Source: Cheiracanthium punctorium (Eukaryota > Arthropoda > Arachnida > Araneae > Cheiracanthiidae). Taken from it: 64,000 bases of DNA. Positions 10,703 to 22,440 of this stretch are shown one piece after another. The notes under the pieces are model-generated. The model was given only the letters and a program-made list of their open reading frames with translations, ran no database searches and was not told where the DNA came from. The DNA lies in contig JAWZYV010000696.1 in assembly GCA_038373885.1 (NCBI GenBank), positions 1 to 64,000 of the forward strand, written 5' to 3'. The translations under genes were made by a program, and so were the position numbers. Every line of letters starts with the position of its first letter. The first letter of the stretch is position 1.

Positions 10703-13099
10703 GGTAGAACAGCCAAAAAAAATTCAGTCAGTTAATGATTAAACCCAAATGGAATTTCAAGGCTGAAAAACCGCATGGAAGATGAAAATTCAACCCATCT
10801 CTCTCTAGCATTTCCAAAATATAAATACACAGAGATGTCCCACTGAGTTTGGTTTTAATCAAGAAAACAAACGAGTTTAAATAACGATGTCTGGATTGTG
10901 CAACAGGGAAAGTAGCACAGCGATTATTACACGAAAACAAAAATGAAGGCATAGCATTGGTGCAAAAAAGCTATTACTAATTTAAACGTTTACAGTTGTC
11001 CCTAGTTTCCGAGCGGTAAATGTGGTTCTGTTTGAAGGTCGGTAAATAAAATAGCCGCATGCACAGGAAAAACGGGGTAAATACAAACCTCAAAGGCAAT
11101 CGTACGATACAGAAGTGATATTTTCATTGGCTGAGATAAAAAGAATAAGAGAAATAGAACCACAAACACTCATTTCGGGTGCTTTTAGTTACCATAAAAT
11201 AAGTACTTTCCGCAAATGTTGCTAATTGTATTCCTCTCTCTGTGGGAAAAACTGGTAGCTGCAGTAAGAAGGGATAAAAATAAACGGTGGAGGATAAATA
11301 ATATTTTGTATAATTGCTTTTTTTATTGAAACAGTAGTTTCCAGCTTTTAATTTTAATGAACCATTCTTATCGTTTTTGCACATGTTATGCGAAACTACC
11401 AAAGCTAATAATATCAAATTTGCAAGAGAGATTTTAACGTTCGTGTTCGGTAAAAGAGGGTTTTCCAAAATTCGTAAACCATGGGGGCCTAGACGGGAAA
11501 ACCGTTCTTTTCATATATTCCTTCTTATCACAAACACAAAGATATCCATAAAATTCTTGCGACAAATTCAGTACGTGATTAGTTAAAAATCAGTTACAGG
11601 AAATTTTGAAATTCCTCCTTCATAAAGGGCAGATATTACCCGCCCCTGTTATCACGTCTTTCTTAAAATAAAGAAAAGGTTATCCATAAAATAAAATTCC
11701 TGCTTCAAAATGTAACAAATATTAATCCTTTGTTGAAGCACAACTTTTTAGTCATTAAAAACTTTTTTTTAAATTTAGCTATTTAAAGTGTATAATAAAG
11801 CAGAATGTTACCCTTTAGCAATCTTTTTTTGGTGCCCCTCCCCTGGATCCGCTACTGCATGTAACTCTGTATTAGTATAATAGGGATCCACTCAGTAGCA
11901 AGCCGCTCTCGCAGTGCGTTGAATAATGAGTGTAGGGTCCGCCCGTCGAATTGTCATTAAGCTGCAGTTTGGTAGCGGGAACTGCTGACCATTCTACGGT
12001 TTTAATACAGGTTGGGGATGCAATTAACCAAGCCTGATGTCGAGACTAATTATTTATTATATATACATACATAATCATATTTATAGGTTGGACTTTGAAT
12101 ATATATATTTGACATACAACATCCTTCTGATGCTATTACATCGGAGAGTCACGGGAACTCTCCTAACTGGCGTCCGCATCGGTGCATCTCTCCGCTCCAA
12201 GTCAAGTGATCTGTTTTTCTCTTTCCCTCGCCTTCTTAGATGACCCCCAGGACACAAGCCCCTTGCTTCGTCCCCCCCCCCCCCCCCGCGTTCTCTCTTC
12301 TCTCCGTTCGGAGAGCATCACCGTGGGTCATCATATCTTTGGGTCATCCTAAAAGAGGGGGTGAAAACTCAGTGGGTTCCCTACAATGAGGTCCAAGATG
12401 AGATTTTTATTACCAGAAGAGTGAGTATATCGCCCATAACTATACTTATCTGCTGAATACGAGTCTAATATCAGGTCATTCCACAAACTAACGATGGAGG
12501 TGTGGAACTATGCCTCTTTGGCAACCAAAGATTTTTCTTAAGTTGCTATAACTCCAGCATGGTCTCAAATGCGCTAATACTTTCTGATGCATTAAAAAAC
12601 CCAGCACAGCACTGAATACCCCCTCCCCCACTGTAAAAATAAATAAATAAATAAAATGCTGAAATATACTAGAAATAACTTATGATGCCCAGATGGAAAA
12701 TCTTCCAAGAAATTTAGTTTTAAAAAGCAGTATTCCGATCATAAGCCGCTTCGTACAAATTTACCAGTTATCAACTTGTAACATACAAGATACGGGTCGT
12801 CTGCTAGTTCATTTAATAATGCCATCAAACGGATCATTGGAAGCATTACACAGGAAGGAAACGGAAAACACTCCTGTCATTGGACAAGCAACGACAATAG
12901 AAAAATGAGCCTCGAAAAGGATGGTGGAGGGAGAGGGGAGGCGTTAGCTGACTTCCGATGAGCGGCTACAAAATAACTTATCGCATGCTTGTGAAAACGT
13001 ATAAAAAAAATAACTGTAAAACCATGTGCTGACACTATCATTGAAGTACCCGCCACTTAATAAAATCAAATACGCAGAAACTAGATATAATTATTACAT
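10703..13099. other. No gene recognised; one MITE end
   Basis: AT-rich DNA. Near 11837-11856 the sequence reads, from the right, CAGTAGCGGATCCAGGGG, a hAT-MITE type terminus. A run of 16 C lies at 12272-12287, and an (AAAT)n patch at 12637-12655. No exon is supported. Confidence 0.5.
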
Positions 13100-13805
13100 T
13101 AGAACTTCTCGAGGAGCGACCACTCACCGTTCGACGAAAAATAGGTCATCAAGAGAGGTGGTCGCTCAAAGAAGTATAAACTTTTGATAGCCAAGAAAAA
13201 AATTGTTTGTTTTGTTATTTATGCAATTGCGTACACAGTAATTTACACAAACTTATTTTCTAAATTTTAATAAAACAATTTGAAATTTTTCTGTTTAATT
13301 CTTTTCTCTCTCTACTTTGTTTTACATCTGGCAAAAGATTATTTATGTATTCTTCATGCATTCTGAATTTGCCACAATAAAATTCATTTGCTTTAAAATT
13401 TACTTTTTGTTGTGAGACACTGCCAGCTGTCGTCAAAAAAGGGTCTCTAGATCTGTGGCACGCGATGAACGTTTCGATCGTCCGCCCTCTTGCTGGTCGT
13501 TAAGCCGAGCGATGGCAACGGCTACACTTTTTTCAGCATTGGGCCATCTATTCAGCTGTTCTCGCGTTCTTCCATTTTTCAGCAGATGTCAGTGATGTTA
13601 AAAATAATATTTTTACGGGAAATGACGTGCTAAAAAGTAAAATGATTCTCGTGGAGCTCTGTCACCCGCAACTATTTTTATAGAAATCCAATCTATTCTT
13701 CGTGACTGGCAACCGTCAAAACGTCCGAGTTGGGTGTTCCCAGAGCGGGAACACTGCGCGTTAAAGGGTTAATAGGTTGTCGCTCACAGAAGTTTCACTG
13801 TATTA
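13100..13805. mobile_element. Tc1/mariner-like MITE carrying a nested TTAA element
   Basis: The left end AGAACTTCTCGAGGAGCGAC faces a right end that reads CAGTGAAACTTCTGTGAGCG on the other strand, so the two share an inverted ACTTCT-GAGCGAC terminus next to TA. Within it lies the truncated TTAA palindrome copy 2. Divergence of the left end leaves its exact boundary uncertain. Confidence 0.5.
13424..13771 (-). mobile_element. TTAA palindrome MITE copy 2 (one arm)
   Basis: Starts near the palindrome centre (GCCAGCTGTCGTC) and runs to the long-arm terminus, with GTTCCCAGAGCGGGAACAC and AAAGGGTTAA at the right. The short arm is missing. The subterminal hairpin is intact. Confidence 0.85.
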
Positions 13806-14492
13806 TTATAACAGAATGTAACCTATGCTAAATTTTGACTTTAATTTGAACGTAGGATTACGTTCTAGTATAACAATCCTGATTTTATTTATTTAATTTT
13901 TTCAATGTCGTCGTCGTAATATTATTCCGATATAGAACTAACTTTTACGACAGTAGGATTACTTTTACGACAGTAATCGATTTGAGAATCAAAATGAAAA
14001 GCAATAGTCGTCATAGGCCTTATGAACAGCTTTAAAAGCAAACCAATGATGAACCCTCAAAATAATAATAATACTTTTTTAACCGTTGCACTATGGACTA
14101 AAAACTAACAGTAAAGCTGTCTCATGCAACTTTCAGAAAAAATTCTCATAAGCACAAAAATTGCCTTCAAAAATGGGCCGAGGAGTTAACCCGTTTTTGG
14201 AAATTCCGCGAAATTCCGTATTTTTAGGATTTCTTCCTGACAGTTTCGTAACTCCTATATAGGCTCATTCTTTGTAACTGGTCACGGTACCTCTTGTAAA
14301 AGAGACATTCTACTTTTTTTTTTTTTTTCGCATCTCTAGAGCAATTTAATTTTTTAAAACGCTATTTAAAAGTTGCCCGATTTTCAAGTGGAACAGCCTT
14401 AAGCAGCGTTCACCAGCGCAGGAAAGGAAAATGTTAAATTCAGTTCATTTCATGTAACTATCAAGCCACCAGAACTATTTTGTACATTTCCG
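13806..14492. other. Repeat-derived DNA, no gene
   Basis: The part at 14015-14400 is an inverted, diverged relative of 9960-10215 (shared GTAACTCCT, AGAGACATTCTA and CCGAGGAGTT motifs). A small tandem duplication of ACTTTTACGACAGTA lies near 13941-13975. Confidence 0.45.
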
Positions 14493-15209
14493 CAGGGTTG
14501 GAAAAAAAACCCGGTTTATTTGAAAAAACCCCAAAAAACCAGGTTTTTTGGTTTAAACCGGGTTTTTTTGGTTTAAACCAGGTTTTTTTGTTTTTATTTT
14601 TAAATCCTTTTATAATTACCTGTTAAATACTTATAAATAAAAGTATTTATAAAATGTTCAGATAACAATGTTCCTTCAGAAAGTAATTAAAAGAAAGTAA
14701 ATAAACAATTGTTGCTATACTTATGTGGACATTGAAATCATTCAATTTTAATATTTTATTTAGAGATACTATTTTTTATATTTAGTATATAATATAATAC
14801 AATATTAACTGTTTACTACATTTTACATGGAATCTTGCACTTAGATTCATCAGCAATAATGGTGATAAGTTGTTCAAAATGATATTTTTAAGGTTTAAAA
14901 ATAAGTTGTTAAAACACAAAACCTCTATTTTAGAAACAAATTAAAAATGCAGCCTATAATTTAATTTTAATTAATAATTTTAATAATGATAAAACAATAA
15001 GATGTCTATTAGATTGATATAAAAACTTATTGTTGATACTTATAAGGATAATTTTAAAAGATATCAGAACATATTCTATCTGTAGTATTCAAAATTTTAA
15101 ATTATTCTTTTAAAAAAACCAATTGGTTTTTTTGAGAAAAAAACCATTTGGTTTAAACCATGATTTAAACCGTGGTTTAAACCAGTCGGTTTAAACCACG
15201 CCAACCCTG
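14493..15209. mobile_element. hAT-like MITE with CAGGGTTGG ends
   Basis: 717 bp. It starts CAGGGTTGG and ends CCAACCCTG, flanked by an exact 8-bp duplication CATTTCCG (14485-14492, 15210-15217). Subterminal regions are arrays of GGTTTAAACC and AACCCGGTTT motifs in both orientations. The interior is AT-rich without coding capacity. Confidence 0.88.
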
Positions 15210-15255
15210 CATTTCCGAACATAAATATTATTAAAAATTAGTCTTGTTTAGAAGA

Positions 15256-15256
<1 letters not shown>

Positions 15257-15287
<31 letters not shown>

Positions 15288-15288
15288 A
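15257..15288. repeat. (AAAT)n microsatellite
   Basis: About eight AAAT units in a row. Confidence 0.9.
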
Positions 15289-15700
15289 AGAACGCAGGAG
15301 AAATACTTTCACGGCAAAGCACTTCGAACAAACATGATTTCACGACCATTATCCACCGCAAAAAAAGAATAAAAGCGTCGCGTGGGAAGAATGCAAGCCT
15401 GAAGCTTGCTAGCTTAAATATATTCATAAAGAGAATGGAAAAGCGTGCCCGAAATATCCTTGAGCAAGATTTATACAAACAAAAGAAAGTCATTTTAATC
15501 AATTAACTTCCTGCATCGTATTCAGAAAATGACTAACTATTTTAACCCACACACACTGGCCCTAGTTTCTTTGAATTCCTAGCAATTATAAGTAATCGGG
15601 GTTGCCATTCAATTTTAGGCATACAGGGTGTTTCACAAGAGTTCCGACTAGCTTTAATTGTTGGTCGAGTACATGATGAGGACTCAGAAACACATAGCAG

Positions 15701-15866
15701 CAGAGCCGTACCCAGAAAAAAATTTCTTGGGTACGACTATTGCAACTCACATATGCATACATGTGTGTGATAAGAGAGTGAAGAATATACATTTTGTATG
15801 GCGAAACATTCCTCATTGGGGGGGGGGGTTATGACCCCCCTAACACCCCCCCTGGCTACGCCCCTG
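15701..15866. mobile_element. Chimeric hAT-like MITE (family E left end, family C body)
   Basis: The left terminus CAGAGCCGTACCCAGAAA matches family E. The body (CAACTCACATATGCATACAT, then TACATTTTGTATGG, then a G run) and the right end CTGGCTACGCCCCTG match family C. No 8-bp flanking duplication is visible, unlike most other copies. Confidence 0.7.
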
Positions 15867-15874
15867 CCTGGCAT

Positions 15875-15935
15875 AATTAGTTTGTTTGTACTTATGTACC
15901 AAAATCAAATTAATTTTTCGAATAACACCGTTAAA
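15875..15935 (-). mobile_element. Family K fragment
   Basis: TAGTTTGTTTGTACTTATG and TACCAAAATC, then TTTTTCGAATAACACCGTTAA, match the reverse complement of the start of family K at 42370-42440. Truncated. Confidence 0.5.
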
Positions 15936-16023
15936 CAGAAATTTTGTTGCTTTTCAATTTTTCTTAAATCTTATGGCACATGATCACGACATTTACATAT
16001 ATCTTTCCTTTGATCGCATAGAC

Positions 16024-16239
16024 CACCAACGGGCGACCTCCGGTCCACGGGCCGGATGTGGCCCGCCAGCGCTTTTGATCCGGCCAGAGGAACATATCAA
16101 AACCCCTTATAAAACCCGTATAAACCATTCAAAATCCCATACAAATCCGGCTCACGACTTCGCTAACATCCTGAAGTTCGGCCCGCGACTTTGTTAATAT
16201 CCTAATGTTTGGGCCGAAACTTTTCAAAGGTTGCCCATA
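16024..16239. mobile_element. Family L hAT-like MITE, copy 1
   Basis: Starts ACCAACGGGCGACCTCCGG and ends AAAGGTTGCCCATA, with internal ATATCAAAACC, CATTCAAAATCCCATAC and GACTTCGCTAACATCCTGAA motifs shared with 32021-32244. The ends are an imperfect inverted repeat of the GGGCAACCT type. Confidence 0.7.
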
Positions 16240-16247
16240 CCTGGCAT

Positions 16248-17067
16248 AGACAGTCTAACTAATGCACCATGGAACAATTGCAGGACCTTCATAGAACAAT
16301 ACTCGTATGATGACCAGGGGATAGTATTTACAGAACGGCCACTATCGGTACAGGTTGCCAGGATCAACACTGCATCTTCATATGTTTGTTTTGAGAATGT
16401 TCCTCTGGTGATCATTCCTTTAGTTACCGATCGTCAGCGCTAACACGTGAATGAGTGATCATTCTGCAGGTATGCGAGAAAATTTTTTGCCGACAACTTA
16501 GCGTACTTTTAACTATCCAACCGTAGCGAAAGCCCGTTCCAAGTGACCCGTGCAACACACGTTTTCAGACATTTTCCCACGTTCTTTTATCATTCGATCC
16601 AAGCCTTTTTTTTCTTCTTAAACCGTTGAGATCATTCATTCCACGGCGAGAAAGCAATTTAGTTGGCAAGAGAAACTATACCACTTAAAACTGTTTTAGT
16701 TGTTCTCTCTCACTCACTCTGAAGTTGATAAGGCACTTTCAAGTGCCGACCCTTCAATTTCGCCCTTATTATTGAAGGATTCTTTGAAACTTAACACGAT
16801 GTTAGAGCTTTTAAGGGAACTGTGATAAAGGGGACAACGTCAAAAGTAGGACCTATAGGAATTCCACTTAAAAGAAGAAGGAAAAAAAAAAAAAGGAAAC
16901 AAGTAAACGTTTACACATTATTCGAGTGATTAGGAATTTCAGCTTGAATAAATAATACGTTTCTCGATTCTACTTCCACTTTTACTCCAAAAGGGCAAAA
17001 ATAACTCGAACACTAGACTCAAAGACTTGTAAATAGGTTCTTACAGAAAATATGGTTGGTGCGGGTC
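16248..17067. other. No feature recognised
   Basis: Unique-looking DNA. A 70-codon frame at 16231-16443 on plus overlaps a similar frame on minus, and neither shows domain motifs. Confidence 0.5.
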
Positions 17068-17472
17068 TTAACCCTTTGAACGCGCAGTGTTCCCGTTCTG
17101 GGAACACCCAACTCTGACGTTTTGACTGTTGTCAGTCACGAAGAATAGATTTGATTTCTATGAAAATAGTTGAAGGTGACATATCTCCACGAGAATCTTC
17201 TACTTTTTAGCACCTCATTTCCCGTCAAAAAATGGTCACAATTATTTTTAACAGCACTCACATCTGCTGGAAAATGGAAGAATGCGAGAACAGCTGGATA
17301 GATTGCCCTGTGCGCGGGCACAGCCAGCTGTCGTCAAAAAAGGGTCTCTAGATCTGTGGCACGCGATGAACGTTTCGATCGTCCGCCCTCTTGCTGGTAG
17401 TTAAGTCGAGCGATGGCAACGGCTGCTGCCCTTTTTACAGCATTGGGAAAGGGTTGCGCCTCAAAGGGTTAA
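17068..17472 (+). mobile_element. TTAA palindrome MITE copy 3
   Basis: 405 bp between TTAA tetramers (17068-17071, 17469-17472). It has the long arm at left (GCGCAGTGTTCCC), the short arm at right (GGGAAAGGGTTGCGCCTCAA), and the GCCAGCTGTCGTC centre. It is shorter because the left arm lost its inner part next to the centre. Confidence 0.93.
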
Positions 17473-18192
17473 AGAAGAGCATGAAGAACGTGAAATAAAG
17501 AAAGGAAGCTACGCTTCAAATTTTGCGAAGAAAAAGTCATTCAAAATTTTAAAAATTCTGGAAGATCAAAATAGAATGATCGTAACATCTCTTTTGGGCA
17601 AAATATCTCCTCTCTTGGATACTGTGGAAAAAAGTCAACTTTTCTTGGATAGAGTTGTCTGCAGAAAAGGAGCTCTATTTCATAGGCGTAGAGTTATATG
17701 GGCCCGTGGGGCTGGAGCCCCCCCAATAAATTGTGAATAGGGGCTGAGCCCACCCAATAATTTATCACTCAATACAGAAAAATAATTTATACTAATATAA
17801 AAAAAGTATTCCCGCCATTTACAAATGTTTAAAAAAACCTTTACTTGTACTTTTGAAAATTTTCTTCTTTTGATTTCAATCATGATTTAGTATTCATTGT
17901 GACGCCTTGTAACACAAAATGTTACTATAAGCTGCCCTCGCCAGGCTCTGGTTCATTAAAATCAGATTATGCAATTTAAAGTATGAAATGAACAAAAGTT
18001 CAGATGTGTCTAAAATGCACTATCTCATCGAATATATTTTTTTCCTCCTTTGGATTTTTTACTTTGCTTCTATTTTTAACTTATAAGATGGTAGGAAGAT
18101 ACTAACATGGATACTTACCTTACATTGGTGTAGAATTCTATGGACCCATAGAGATCGAGAGCCTCCCATAATTTACATTTATATATAGTAAG

Positions 18193-18374
18193 TCATAGCT
18201 GCCAACTACTACGGAATATAACTAACAACTTTTTGTAAACAGTATATTTTTTAATTATTTTTTTCAAAATAGTAACCAGCTCGCGCGCGCATCACAAAAA
18301 TTTTGCTATATTTTAAGCCGAAAATCATGTAGAAAAAGTGGTTAATTATATTCCGTAGTAGTTCACAACTATGA
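18193..18374. mobile_element. Palindromic MITE nested in family H, copy 1
   Basis: CATAGCTGCCAACTACTACG and its inverted partner ATATTCCGTAGTAGTT-ACAACTATG bound an AT-rich interior with GCTCGCGCGCGCA. It is flanked by AGTAAG on both sides. The same insertion is in the second H copy. Confidence 0.75.
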
Positions 18375-18395
18375 GTAAGCTATATGTACGTGAAT

Positions 18396-18478
18396 TAGTG
18401 GCGTAGCCAGAAATTTTTCATGGAGGGGGGGAGGGGGTTACGACTTTTGCAACTCACATATATGTATATACGCCACTG
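18396..18478. mobile_element. Family C MITE, deleted copy nested in H
   Basis: TAGTGGCGTAGCCAGAAATT through a G run to GTATATACGCCACTG, with the exact 8-bp duplication ACGTGAAT (18388-18395, 18479-18486). The middle of family C is missing. Confidence 0.85.
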
Positions 18479-18549
18479 ACGTGAATATATGTGGTTGTGG
18501 GGCCCGGCCCCCCCAATAATTTTGAAAACTTTACGCTTATGCTCTATTT

Positions 18550-19177
18550 ACAGTTAAATATCCCATAAAATCTCAATATGAAATAAATATACAGTTATAG
18601 AAAACAATCACATCGGTAAGTTCAAACTGAACAGATTATTCAAATACTAGATGAGCCAAAGTTTGATAGTAGAAGCAGAGGGCATTATACTTTTAACAGC
18701 TAAATTAAAATTCAAACTGTTTAATAAGGCAGTAGGTGCATTCTATTTTCCAGTTCATCTTATCCGTAATATTGAGCTCTAGCTTATAAATAGGGCAATC
18801 TTTGAGGTCGACAATTTTGGGTGATAGATAGACCGTTTTATAAACATCAGATATAATACCACGGTCGTCACGGGCGATCGCTAACCTGAAGTTGTCAAGT
18901 GTATTTTTTCTTGCCCAAACACAGATGAATATTCGAGAAAATAAGAACCCGACAATATTTTTCTCAAGGTTAGTTTTATATTTTACCTTGTCATAACTGA
19001 ACTTAATAGTATCGTCCTATAGGGGCGGGATATCTAGCTAATTTCTGCATTTTCTTCTAGCCTCTTCGTAACTGTCATTAAGTGTATTTGCATTGTCCCC
19101 CCCCCCCCTAATTTCAATACAACATGAATATGTAAATGATAGGAAATTTCTATATTGCCGATTTCCATATTTACTTT
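18550..19177. other. No feature recognised
   Basis: AT-rich DNA with a C run at 19098-19108. No repeat family in this window and no exon candidate. Confidence 0.5.
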
Positions 19178-19848
19178 TACTTTCCGAACATGTACCATGT
19201 AAGGAAAGTATTGTAATCATGAAAAAAATCGAATTCGAGATTTTGGTGTATTGACACGTTTTGAGGTCTTCTGAATTCATTTATGCTATTTTTACGAGAT
19301 GTATGTATGTATGTGTGTGTGTGTATGTGTGTGTGTTTGTGAGTGAACACGATAGCTCCTGAACGGGGCATGCGATTGAGCTCAAATTGGGTATATATGT
19401 TATAAACCACCGTCGCAAGACCGGTATTGATTTTGGTGTGTATAGGACCAAAATCAATACCGGTCTTCTACAGGGCTACGACAAAGATTTCTTTTACATT
19501 ATGGCCTATGGGGAGAAATTCTTGAAAATGCGCTAGCGTTTAAACGGTACTTTCGACTGAGCTCCAAAAGTGTATTTATGTTATAAACCACCGTCGCAAG
19601 ACCTGTATTGATTTTGGTGTGTATAGGTCTTATAGTTTTTCTACAGGGCTACGACAAAGATTTCTTTTACATTATGGCCTATGGGGGGAAATTCTGGAAA
19701 GTGCGCTAGCGTTTAAACGGTACATTCGATTGAGCTTCAATTTGGTATATATATTTGAATTATTCATCGATTAAAATTTATTTAAATTCTTGGTAATTAT
19801 CTTAATCGTAAGTGTTCGGAAAGTCGAGTGGAGTCACTCCAGATTTTT
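19178..19848 (+). repeat. Family B dispersed repeat, copy 1 (two internal units)
   Basis: Starts ACTTTCCGAACATGTACC and ends GTGGAGTCACTCCAGATTT. The order is: terminal hairpin ACTTTCC...GGAAAGT, a (GT/GTAT)n tract at 19303-19340, then an internal unit of about 180 bp (TAAACCACCGTCGCAAGAC to GCGCTAGCGTTTAAACGG) present twice. It ends with AAGTGTTCGGAAAGTCGAG, which is inverted relative to the start. No reading frame. Superfamily unknown. Confidence 0.85.
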
Positions 19849-20974
19849 AAAAATCTAGATTCAGTTGAAAACATGGACATCATTGCCTAGCCATTGTCTT
19901 GCAAGGCGTTGCGGCAAGACCGAACCTATTCAAACATCCCGTCTCTCCACGAATTATATGACTCATCTCCAGTCAGCTGCTACTTAATAAAGGCAAATTA
20001 GGAACAACAGATTACAAACAGAGTTGAGTTGTAACAAGACTCCCGCACACCCACGGATGGCACTCTACTGGCGTTAGGGTCATCTTTTTATCTACAATGA
20101 TTGAGCCCAGCCCTACTGGCAGGACTTTTTTCAGAAATTAAGATCAAGTGGGTTAACCGTTCAAGGTGACCCTGTTTCGCGGGCCAAAAATGAACTTTCA
20201 GTTCATCTAGTCTTTTTTTTTTTTTTTTCTCTCTTTTTTATGTTCTCCCAAACTTCCTGCTGGATGGGAAAAGAATACAGTGTTCTGATAAGAAGAGCTA
20301 AAAAGAGGTTCCACTAAATTTAGTCTGCGTATTAGAGATTAAAAGCGCTAAGATGTCAATTTCATTTGTCTTGAAGCTCGAGTTTTAAAAAAAGAAAAAT
20401 GCAGTATTGCTAACCATTGAACATATTTGATCGCTTTGTTGAGCCTGATGTGAGTGAGAACGACAATTGCAAAATTATTGCAAACAGCCCAACTAACATT
20501 TTTGTGACCTTGTACATAGTTTTAACTTAATGTTTTGGCCTACTTGTGCATGTGTGCTCAGGGCACGCGCCCCAAGTGCCCTTGATATAATCGTGCCTGC
20601 CAAGTCCTTCACAAAATATTGGTATAGCTAAGTATATTAGTCCACCCCCCCTCAAAAAAGGAAGGGGAGGGAGTTTTTTTTGTGGCGGGAGGGGGATGGC
20701 GTTGACTCATATCTTAGTATTTACATAAGAATACCTCAAATTCTAGATTTTCTGAATTTTTTTTAAAGAGAAAAATCGGACAGGCATTTTTATTCTGTAA
20801 TATATTAATAGGGTTTCAATAAAAAAAAAACCCAATTCCATTTAATGGATGTATAACCGTATATTAACCTAGACTAACGTGTACAGGTTGGCTAAAAATA
20901 TTGCCCATTACGAAATTTAGCAGACCACTTCTGTTAAGTTCGAGCAGCCCTTGGGCTGATTTCACAGGAAAGGG
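19849..20974. other. No feature recognised
   Basis: Unique-looking DNA with a T run at 20212-20228 and a C/G-rich patch at 20644-20700. No exon candidate. Confidence 0.5.
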
Positions 20975-21735
20975 GTAAGGAGTGTCCCGCGAGAGTCGGG
21001 ACGTCCCGTCTCTGGGATTTTAGAGGACGCGTCCCGCGAAAGGTGTGCGGGACGTCAAATGTCCCGTTTTGGGCCCAATTTTATTAATATAATAAGTAAT
21101 TTAATAACTTAACATAATAACACTTTATAACAGTTAAGTTTTAATGATCTCAGAAAAGGTTTTAAACATTAAGTTTCTTTCCTAAAAATAGGATCTCAGC
21201 AGAAGTGATTGTATAGTTTCCTTTCTAAACAAGCAATATTATGATTTCAGTAAAAGTAGTTTGATATATATTTTTTTTTCAAATAAATAATTATTATAAT
21301 CGTAGTAGAAGGTGTGATTTAAGACAGTTTCTTTTATAAAGTTATGTTATAAATGCCTACTACTGGGTTGTTTTAATTATTTTTTTTTAAATGCCAAAGT
21401 AAAAAGGCTTTGTTTTTATTTGTAAAAGAAAATATAAAGTTTATTTAATTTAACTGCAAATGATAGTACTATTTGTTTTCATTAGAAAGAAGAGAGTTGC
21501 AAGACCAATAATGTTAATTTTTCATTAGTTTTCTTTATTGTTTTAACTGTCAACTATATTGCATGTATAATTATGCCAAATTATTAGTAAGGCATAATAC
21601 CCAGTAAAACTATTTAAAGTGTAAAAATTAAACCTGTTTAGTGTTTCTCGCCTTACCGCAATACGTAAACTGGGTTCCCGCCTTGTTTAGCCATGTCCCG
21701 AATTTTAATCGCGAAAAGTTCCACCATGTTTAAAA
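20975..21735. repeat. Probable MITE with GTCCCG-rich ends
   Basis: The left part has clustered GTCCCGCGAGAGTCGGGAC and CGTCCCGCGAAAGGTGTGCG in both orientations. After about 550 bases of AT-rich filler, the right part has GGGTTCCCGCC and ATGTCCCGAATTTTAATCGCG. Subterminal repeat clusters around AT-rich filler are MITE-like, but no flanking duplication was found. Confidence 0.4.
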
Positions 21736-22050
21736 GTTGGTAGGTGTAGTCCCCACCCCAAAAAAATTTATATTTACACCCGATAAAACGGGATTCTAGT
21801 TATAATGACATATTGCATGCAATTCCGAAATGGTACTCAATTTTTGCACCCCTTCTGAAAAATGTCTGGATCGACTATTCAACTCATCACAACATTCTTT
21901 CCAAAACACTTAAATAGTTAATTCTTCGTTCCACCAGCGATTTCATGCTTCTTGAAATACATATAAGCATGATATGCTGAATATTTTGCTTCTTGTTACC
22001 CGCCTTTTTTAAAAATATAAATAACCACTTACAATAGCCCATTTTTTTTA

Positions 22051-22440
22051 AACTGTATAATTCGAAAAAATCTTGCAGTTTTAATACATCAGTACAAATC
22101 AGCTAATGATGTCAGGTACTTCAAAATTTTGAGACTTGACTCTTTACAAGATGTACTGCATACCTAAATAAACGATAAACTTGTATCAGTTGCAAAACTT
22201 AGCTGAAAATTTTGCAAAATGTGTCACTCTTGGAAAAAATTTTGCAGTTCTATGTTTAAGAGTTTTTTCTGAAAATTTCAGAAAAGGCACATTTTTTTTC
22301 GCTTATTACGGTGTGTAATGCAGTTTATATGAAGAACCATCTCGAATTTTTTCGAGACCCTGGTGACATTATTTCAATTTGTGTACCAAGGCCAAAGGCA
22401 GTTTTTTTCCCCCTTTCTTCGAACTACAGCCTTAACACCA
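22051..22440 (+). mobile_element. Family K fragment
   Basis: Aligned by eye to 42378-42745: TTCGAAAAAATC, AGGTACTTCAAAATTTTGAG, AATAAACGATAAACTTGTAT and TTTTTTCGAGACC occur in the same order. The termini are missing. Confidence 0.65.

Larger units (their letters stand above)
17681..18541 (+). mobile_element. Family H hAT-like element, copy 1 (composite)
   Basis: 861 bp, from CATAGGCGTAGAGTTAT to ACTTTACGCTTATG, with an exact 8-bp duplication CTCTATTT (17673-17680, 18542-18549). G/C-run tracts lie just inside each end. It carries two nested elements: a foldback with TAGCTGCCAACTACTACGG ends (about 18193-18374) and a short family C copy (18396-18478). No transposase. Confidence 0.92.

Noticed and set aside
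10428..10707. Lysine-rich open frames of 69 and 83 codons
   Set aside because: They are translations of a long A run in the centre of a TTAA palindrome MITE.
15867..16247. CCTGGCAT on both sides of 15875-16239 as a target duplication
   Set aside because: The enclosed interval contains a family K fragment and a family L copy with its own ends, so the match is probably chance or part of an older event.
19177..19410. Histidine/threonine-rich frame (THKHTHIHTHT type)
   Set aside because: Comes from the GT microsatellite of family B; the same frame appears in copy 4.
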